DNA from: an uncultured Oscillospiraceae bacterium
GTDB taxonomy: Bacteria > Bacillota > Clostridia > UBA1212 > SIG427
NCBI GenBank assembly: GCA_902465325.1
Contig: CABQMV010000067.1
Location: 1-11,104 of the forward strand
Length of the DNA: 11,104 bases
Direction of reading: 5' to 3'
Below the pieces are notes generated by a model. The model saw only the letters and a list, made by a program, of their open reading frames with translations. It did not search any database and was not told the origin of the DNA. The translations under genes and the position numbers were made by a program. Within the stretch, counting starts at the first letter, position 1; each line of letters begins with the position of its first letter. This document shows, piece by piece, positions 7,108 through 11,104 of this stretch.

Positions 7108-7480
7108 TTATTTCAGAACAAAAATACTTACCCCCTTAATAGATGCAAAGATCGTTGATTTGACGATTCCAGATAAACCCCAAAGTTCGAAGCTATAGCT
7201 ATAAAAGTCTTGCAACTCCTTTCTCGTTTTCGTCTGTTCTAAGTATTCCATAAGTTTTGTATACTTTGATTTCAATTCCTGCTTGGTATCCATGCAAGAA
7301 CCTTTTTAATCCTTCCGTATTCTGAAGCAATCCTTCTTTCAACTCCATATGTTCTTCTGCATTATCTGTCTGCACATATTTGATACAGATAAAACGACTT
7401 CGTAATCGTTCCAAAAATGATGCCAAATTTTTTAATTTTTCCTTTATCTCTTTGATAACCTCCAGTACAGCGTAACTGGC
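7108..7480 (-). pseudogene. Unrecognised small open frames, probably remnants of a decayed gene
   Basis: Two overlapping minus-strand frames. One, open from about 7478 to 7199, reads as a charged, helix-rich segment (VIKEIKEKLKNLASFLERLR and onward) without a good start codon. The other, 7293-7108, is a 61-residue frame with ATG 7 bases after AAAAGG; it contains KLMEYLEQTKTRKELQDF and then becomes unlike a normal protein. The KTRKELQDF stretch faintly recalls the winged-helix tail of AlbA_2/AAA_4-type ATP-binding proteins, but this is a weak impression. Together with the neighbouring broken genes, the simplest reading is residual coding DNA. A real 61-residue peptide cannot be ruled out. Confidence 0.3.
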
Positions 7481-7489
7481 TTAAAGCCA

Positions 7490-7537
7490 ACAAAATAGAA
7501 AAGAGCCTGCTGTGCCGAAATGGACAAAGCAGGCTCT
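7490..7537 (-). terminator. Rho-independent terminator after pfp
   Basis: On the minus strand a perfect 10-bp stem, AGAGCCTGCT (7528-7537) with AGCAGGCTCT (7502-7511), around a 16-base loop, then TTTTCTATTTTG. It begins 27 bases after the pfp stop and closes the fba-pfp unit. Confidence 0.88.
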
Positions 7538-7563
7538 GAAACACAATATTTTTGGGGTAACGA

Positions 7564-8796
7564 TTACTTAGTCGCCAATACTTTCCTAAGTTTAGCAAAT
7601 CTGGGCAGCCCATCTTCCATAGGAGGACGGGAATCCCCCTGAATCAGAGGAAGAACATAGCGAACCAAATCCTCTGTGACAAAATTGCCTTCTTCGTTGA
7701 TCCACTCTCTGGGAACCTTTCTCTCCGTATTGGCTACATCATCCAGCTTAATCAGCTTCGTCAGACACTTGTATTCCGAGCCCGGCGCCCGCTCAAAACC
7801 GATACAGTAATCAGTAAGCCCCTCTACCGCCTTCAAAACCGCTGTTTCTCCAGCCATATAGGACTCATTTACATCATTTGCACTGCCGCAGTGAGCCGCA
7901 CATCTCTGAAGCAGACTCAGCTCAATACCACGCACCTTACAGCCAATCTCTTCCTTGGCAATATTGGCCAGCGTTGTCGCAACGCCGCCCAGCTGTGCAT
8001 GGCCAAAGCTGTCTCTTACACCGGAATCTGCCACATAGGTTCCGTCCGCATACTTGGCACCTTCGGAAACCGCCACAATAACCTTGCCGGTTTTCTCATA
8101 CACACGCTTTACATCCGCAATAAACTGTTCCTTACTGAAGGTCAGCTCCGGCAGATAAATAAGATCCGGACCCTGTCCCTTCGCTGCCGCTAGAGCAGAG
8201 GAAGCCGTCAGCCATCCGGCATTTCGTCCCATGATCTCCACAACGGCTACCATTCCCGTATCATAGACTCTGGCATCGTGGTAAACTTCCATAATAGAAG
8301 TGGCAATATACTTTGCAGCGCTTCCAAATCCTGGGCAGTGGTCTGTGCCGTACAGGTCGTTGTCTATGGTCTTGGGCACACCCATAACCCGGCATTCATA
8401 GCCTACCTTCTGCATATATTTACTGATTTTATTACAGGTATCCATAGAATCATTTCCTCCGTTGTAGAAGAAATAGCGGATATCGTACTTCTTGAATACC
8501 TCCAGTAACCTCTTATAATCAGTATCGTCCTCTTCTGCGTTGGCAAGCTTGTATCTGACAGAACCCAAAGCAGAAGAAGGCGTTGTCTTCAGAAGCTCCA
8601 GCTCATAGGGATCTTCCTTTGACATATCATAAAACACTTCGTCCAGAATTCCTTTTATACCGTGAGCAGCTCCGTATACTTTTGTTATGCAGGGCTGTTT
8701 CAGCGCTGTGAGAAATACACCTGCCGCACTGCTGTTGATAACCGATGTAGGACCACCGGACTGGCCAAAAATAGCCGCACCTTTTAATTCACTCAT
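7564..8796 (-). CDS. pfp: Phosphofructokinase, probably pyrophosphate-dependent
   Basis: A 410-residue protein that phosphorylates fructose 6-phosphate to fructose 1,6-bisphosphate. Motifs in order: GQSGGPTSVIN at 11-21 (phosphate-donor loop), GGNDS at 113-117, PKTIDND at 141-147 with K142, D145 and D147, MGRNAGWL at 189-196, and the substrate-site segment IELSLLQR in the C-terminal half. D116 of GGND and K142 of PKTIDND are the residues that mark pyrophosphate users; ATP enzymes normally have Gly at both places. The length, well above the roughly 320 residues of bacterial ATP-PfkA, agrees. Donor choice is thus inferred from two diagnostic residues. ATG follows AAAGGAG at 10 bases. It lies 86 bases after fba on the same strand, the enzyme of the next step, so joint transcription is likely. 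Confidence 0.93.
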   Translation of the reverse strand: MSELKGAAIFGQSGGPTSVINSSAAGVFLTALKQPCITKVYGAAHGIKGILDEVFYDMSKEDPYELELLKTTPSSALGSVRYKLANAEEDDTDYKRLLEVFKKYDIRYFFYNGGNDSMDTCNKISKYMQKVGYECRVMGVPKTIDNDLYGTDHCPGFGSAAKYIATSIMEVYHDARVYDTGMVAVVEIMGRNAGWLTASSALAAAKGQGPDLIYLPELTFSKEQFIADVKRVYEKTGKVIVAVSEGAKYADGTYVADSGVRDSFGHAQLGGVATTLANIAKEEIGCKVRGIELSLLQRCAAHCGSANDVNESYMAGETAVLKAVEGLTDYCIGFERAPGSEYKCLTKLIKLDDVANTERKVPREWINEEGNFVTEDLVRYVLPLIQGDSRPPMEDGLPRFAKLRKVLATK

Positions 8797-8835
8797 GTTA
8801 TTGGTACTCCTTTAAAACTATGATTTACAAACCAA

Positions 8836-8863
8836 AGGTTGACCCTGCAACAGGGGTCAACCT
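8836..8863 (-). terminator. Hairpin between fba and pfp, possible partial terminator
   Basis: A perfect 10-bp stem, AGGTTGACCC/GGGTCAACCT, with an 8-base loop, 19 bases after the fba stop. The sequence after it on the minus strand is TTGGTTTGT, a poor U-tract, so partial termination or an mRNA-stabilising 3' end fits better than a full stop. No convincing separate pfp promoter was seen in the 86-base gap. Confidence 0.5.
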
Positions 8864-8882
8864 CGATAAAACAAAATATTTA

Positions 8883-9821
8883 TTATGCCTTTCCGTTACA
8901 GCCCAAAACGTCTACCAGCTTGTGGCGAACCAGTTCTTTAATATTCGCTCTGGCAGGCTTCAAATACTCTCTGGGATCAAACTTGTCCGGATGCTCGTCA
9001 AAGAATTTACGAATGGTACCGGTCATAGCAAGACGCAGGTCAGAATCAATGTTAATCTTACAAACCGCGCTGCGGGCAGCCTCCCGAAGCTGATCCTCCG
9101 GTACGCCGATTGCGCCCGGCATATTGCCGCCATGGTCGTTGATCATTTTTACATAGTCCTGAGGTACGGAAGAAGAACCGTGAAGAACAATGGGGAATCC
9201 GGGAAGGTTTTTTTCTACTGCCTTCAGTACGTCAAAACGAAGCTGAGGCTTAGTACCCGGCTTAAACTTATAAGCTCCGTGGCTTGTCCCAATGGCAATG
9301 GCAAGAGAATCACAGCCAGTTTTCGACACAAACTCTTCAACCTCTTCGGGACGGGTATAGGAAGAATCCTCAGCAGAAACCTGAACGTCGTCCTCAATAC
9401 CTGCCAAGGTGCCCAGCTCTGCTTCAACTACAACTCCATGGGCATGGGCATACTCAACAACCTTCTTTGTCACGGCAATATTTTCTTCAAAAGGAAGAGA
9501 AGATCCGTCAATCATAACAGAAGTAAAACCGCCGTCAATACAGGACTTACAGGTCTCAAAGTCGGGACCGTGATCCAAATGCAGGGCAATCGGCAGATCC
9601 GGATTGCAGAGAATGGCAGCCTCTACCAGTTTAACCAGATAATTGTGATTGGCATAGGCTCTGGCTCCCTTGGAAACCTGAAGAATAACCGGGGCCTTCT
9701 CTTCTGCACAGGCTTCCGTGATTCCCTGAACGATTTCCATGTTGTTTACATTGAACGCACCTATGGCATATCCGCCTTTATATGCTTTTTCAAACATTTC
9801 TTTTGTCGTAACTAATGGCAT
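8883..9821 (-). CDS. fba: Class II fructose-bisphosphate aldolase
   Basis: 312 residues. Cleaves fructose 1,6-bisphosphate to dihydroxyacetone phosphate and glyceraldehyde 3-phosphate with a divalent metal, normally zinc. Features: YAIGAFNVNNMEI at about 18-30, HLDHG with H81, D83 (proton donor) and H84 (metal ligand), VEAELGTLAGIED in the middle, the metal-ligand histidine segments GTSHGAYK and VLHGSSS, and the substrate-binding NIDSDLR near the end. The in-frame ATG at 9830 abuts the Shine-Dalgarno GGAG with no spacer; the ATG at 9821 (MPLVTTKEMFEKA, the usual family N-terminus) lies 9 bases from AAAGGAG and is the true start. It has its own promoter, and pfp follows on the same strand. Confidence 0.96.
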   Translation of the reverse strand: MPLVTTKEMFEKAYKGGYAIGAFNVNNMEIVQGITEACAEEKAPVILQVSKGARAYANHNYLVKLVEAAILCNPDLPIALHLDHGPDFETCKSCIDGGFTSVMIDGSSLPFEENIAVTKKVVEYAHAHGVVVEAELGTLAGIEDDVQVSAEDSSYTRPEEVEEFVSKTGCDSLAIAIGTSHGAYKFKPGTKPQLRFDVLKAVEKNLPGFPIVLHGSSSVPQDYVKMINDHGGNMPGAIGVPEDQLREAARSAVCKINIDSDLRLAMTGTIRKFFDEHPDKFDPREYLKPARANIKELVRHKLVDVLGCNGKA

Positions 9822-9830
9822 AACATACAT

Positions 9831-9837
9831 CTCCTTT
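9831..9837 (-). promoter_or_regulatory. Shine-Dalgarno that fixes the fba start
   Basis: AAAGGAG on the minus strand touches the upstream ATG at 9830 directly and stands 9 bases from the ATG at 9821, so only the latter is usable. Confidence 0.8.
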
Positions 9838-9860
9838 ATTATAATAACAATACGTATCTC

Positions 9861-9888
9861 ATTTTATCACATTTTGTGGTAAAATCAA
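9861..9888 (-). promoter_or_regulatory. fba promoter overlapped by an operator-like dyad
   Basis: On the minus strand TTGATT, a 16-base spacer, then TAAAAT with an upstream TG (TGATAAAAT, extended -10). A dyad ATTTTATCACA-TTT-TGTGGTAAAAT at 9861-9885, with one mismatch in 11 arm pairs, covers the -10, the spacer and part of the -35. A repressor bound there would block polymerase. The bound regulator is not recognised. Confidence 0.6.
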
Positions 9889-9964
9889 CCTCTTTTTCGC
9901 TCTAGCCCCGCCGGCAGTCAGGAAAAAGGCAGAATTCGAGCAGCTCTGCTTGCCAGCGCCCCGC

Positions 9965-10456
9965 TCACCGCGGAAAAGTTCCGCCCCGCTCCAGCGCCGT
10001 CACGCCGGTACGGCACATCTCCAGAATCGTATACTGCTTCAGTACCTCCAGAAAGCCGTCAATTTTCTCCGGAGCACCTGTGAGCTCCAATACCATACTG
10101 TCAGAAGAAAGGTCAATAATTTTCGCTTTATAGATCTCTGCAATTTCCCGTATCGCCGCCCGGTTTCTTTCATCCGCAGCCAGCTTAATCAGCAGCAGTT
10201 CTCTCAGTAAACTATGAGACTGATTCAGGGCAAATACCTGACGGGTCTCTGTCAGCTTTTCTGTCTGGAGAATAATCTGTTCAATAATATGGGAATCTCC
10301 CTCCACGACAATAGTAATCCTGGAAATCTCCGGATCATCAGTGGCAGACACCGTTAAGCTGTCTATATTATATCCCCTTTGACTGAACAGAGACGTCACC
10401 CGGGCCAATACACCGGAGTGATTCTCTACTAGTGCACTTAAAACTTCCTTTGCCAT
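9965..10456 (-). CDS. ilvN: Acetolactate synthase small (regulatory) subunit
   Basis: 163 residues. The N-terminal ACT domain starts VLSALVENHSGVLARVTSLF and continues RGYNIDSLTVS, the standard pattern for IlvN/IlvH. The C-terminal half (RELLLIKLAADERNR, then SDSMVLELTG) matches the small-subunit C-terminal domain. It binds the IlvB catalytic subunit and usually confers valine feedback inhibition. The frame is open back to 10495, but ATG at 10456 stands 9 bases after AAGGAGG and gives the usual start MAKEVLSALVEN. Its first 19 bases overlap the end of ilvB, so translation is probably coupled. No clear terminator follows; 143 bases separate it from the fba start. Confidence 0.95.
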   Translation of the reverse strand: MAKEVLSALVENHSGVLARVTSLFSQRGYNIDSLTVSATDDPEISRITIVVEGDSHIIEQIILQTEKLTETRQVFALNQSHSLLRELLLIKLAADERNRAAIREIAEIYKAKIIDLSSDSMVLELTGAPEKIDGFLEVLKQYTILEMCRTGVTALERGGTFPR

Positions 10457-11104
10457 CTTTCCTCTCCTCCTTCGTACAGTCTCAGCTCTATCCATACAGG
10501 GCCGCAGCAGGTCACAGCTTCTTTCAAAGCGTACTCAAATTCCTCTGCCGTCCCGCAGCTGTATCCACGGACGCCAAAGCCCTCCGCCAGCTTTACATAG
10601 TCTGTATACCGGCCTGTCTCTGTGGCATAGGCTCTGCCGCTTCGCTCTAGCTGCTGATATTTTACCATTCCCAGGGCTCTGTCATTCAGCAAAACAGTAA
10701 CCACAGGAACCTGATAGGAAACGGCAGTAACGGCCTCTATTAAATTCATATGAAAGGAGCCGTCGCCTGTAATATGAAACACTCTGCAGCCAAGGCCCAT
10801 GGCAGCACCGATCGCAGCGCCGTAACCAAAGCCCATGGTTCCCAGCCCGCCGCTGGTAATAAAATGTCCCGGATTTCTATGCCGGATATATTTGGCTGCC
10901 CGCATCTGATGCAGCCCCACATCCGTAGTATACACTGCATTGGGTGCAATTTCCTCAATGGCTTCAAAAATAGCATCTTTTTCTCTGGAAACAGTGGGAA
11001 GTTCTCTGTCCCTACACAGGATCTTTGGTTCCAAGCCAATCAAAATTTCCCGGACATCCCCCACCAGACTCCTGTAAGCTTTAATATTTTTACCAATTTC
11101 ACTT
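10438..11104 (-). CDS. ilvB: Acetolactate synthase large (catalytic) subunit, C-terminal part
   Basis: About 222 codons are visible; the frame is open to the right edge, so the N-terminal two thirds lie outside. This is the TPP-binding domain: TSGGLGTMGFGYGAAIGA, then ITGDGSFHMN, then VTVLLND closing the TPP/Mg motif, then LGMVKYQQ and a DYVKLAEGFGV segment. The enzyme joins two pyruvates to 2-acetolactate (or pyruvate with 2-oxobutyrate) for valine, leucine and isoleucine; pairing with ilvN supports this. Two residues differ from typical enzymes: the motif ends N-D rather than N-N, and GMVKYQQ has Gln where most have Trp (GMV-x-Q-W-Q). A divergent acetolactate synthase or another TPP enzyme working with an IlvN-like subunit is the alternative. 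The end overlaps ilvN by 19 bases. Confidence 0.9.
   Translation of the reverse strand, partial: SEIGKNIKAYRSLVGDVREILIGLEPKILCRDRELPTVSREKDAIFEAIEEIAPNAVYTTDVGLHQMRAAKYIRHRNPGHFITSGGLGTMGFGYGAAIGAAMGLGCRVFHITGDGSFHMNLIEAVTAVSYQVPVVTVLLNDRALGMVKYQQLERSGRAYATETGRYTDYVKLAEGFGVRGYSCGTAEEFEYALKEAVTCCGPVWIELRLYEGGEERWQRKF

Noticed and set aside
8820..9815. Long plus-strand open frame of 331 codons
   Set aside because: It lies antisense over the clearly real fba gene, has no recognisable domain, and reflects the codon bias of the opposite strand.
9822..9830. Upstream ATG at 9830 as the fba start (adds M-Y-V)
   Set aside because: It directly abuts the Shine-Dalgarno GGAG with no spacer; the ATG at 9821 has 9-base spacing and the standard MPLVTTKEMFE beginning.
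9886..9964. Possible terminator between ilvN and fba
   Set aside because: There are GC-rich inverted segments, but no stem of adequate length followed by a T run on the minus strand.
1..11104. CRISPR array, tRNA or rRNA genes
   Set aside because: No regularly spaced repeats and no tRNA- or rRNA-like sequences were noticed on reading either strand.

Overview
The window looks like chromosomal DNA from an anaerobic Firmicute, most likely a gut Clostridia/Lachnospiraceae-type bacterium. The supporting signs are: housekeeping genes with mixed GC and strong AGGAG-type ribosome binding sites, TTGACA/TATAAT-type promoters, a PPi-type phosphofructokinase, a HemW-type radical SAM protein, and a secreted glycosidase-like protein ending in a dockerin. 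The assignment is inferred from gene content, not from a database match.

Layout. (1) Positions 1-3169, minus strand: hemW followed, with a 4-base ATGA overlap, by a large helicase running off the left edge. The helicase carries a complete RecB/Cas4-type nuclease motif set in front of an iron-sulfur XPD/DinG-type motor. (2) Positions 3170-3311: a divergent promoter region. (3) Positions 3312-5612, plus strand: a secreted 766-residue multidomain protein (signal peptide, GH99/GH71-like barrel, CBM9-like domain, pre-dockerin module, dockerin), closed by a strong terminator. (4) Positions 5758-7480: a gene graveyard. It holds a frameshifted remnant with an HExxH metalloprotease motif, a nucleoside phosphorylase gene broken by a 95-bp insertion flanked by 7-bp direct repeats, the strong promoter of that broken gene, two adjacent palindromes, and unrecognised small open frames. 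(5) Positions 7490-9888, minus strand: central glycolysis, fba then pfp, with an extended -10 promoter overlapped by a dyad, a hairpin between the genes and a terminator at the end. (6) Positions 9965-11104, minus strand: ilvB (3' part) and ilvN, the two acetolactate synthase subunits, overlapping by 19 bases.

How the genes fit together. Pfp and Fba catalyse consecutive glycolytic steps (fructose 6-phosphate to fructose 1,6-bisphosphate to triose phosphates), and IlvBN draws on the resulting pyruvate for branched-chain amino acids. The dockerin protein is an accessory secreted enzyme. The region between it and pfp has collected damaged genes. No complete undescribed system is evident. The items most worth a second look are the insertion in the phosphorylase gene, the nuclease-helicase fusion, the dockerin protein with an unassigned catalytic barrel, the IlvB active-site substitution and the operator-like dyad on the fba promoter.
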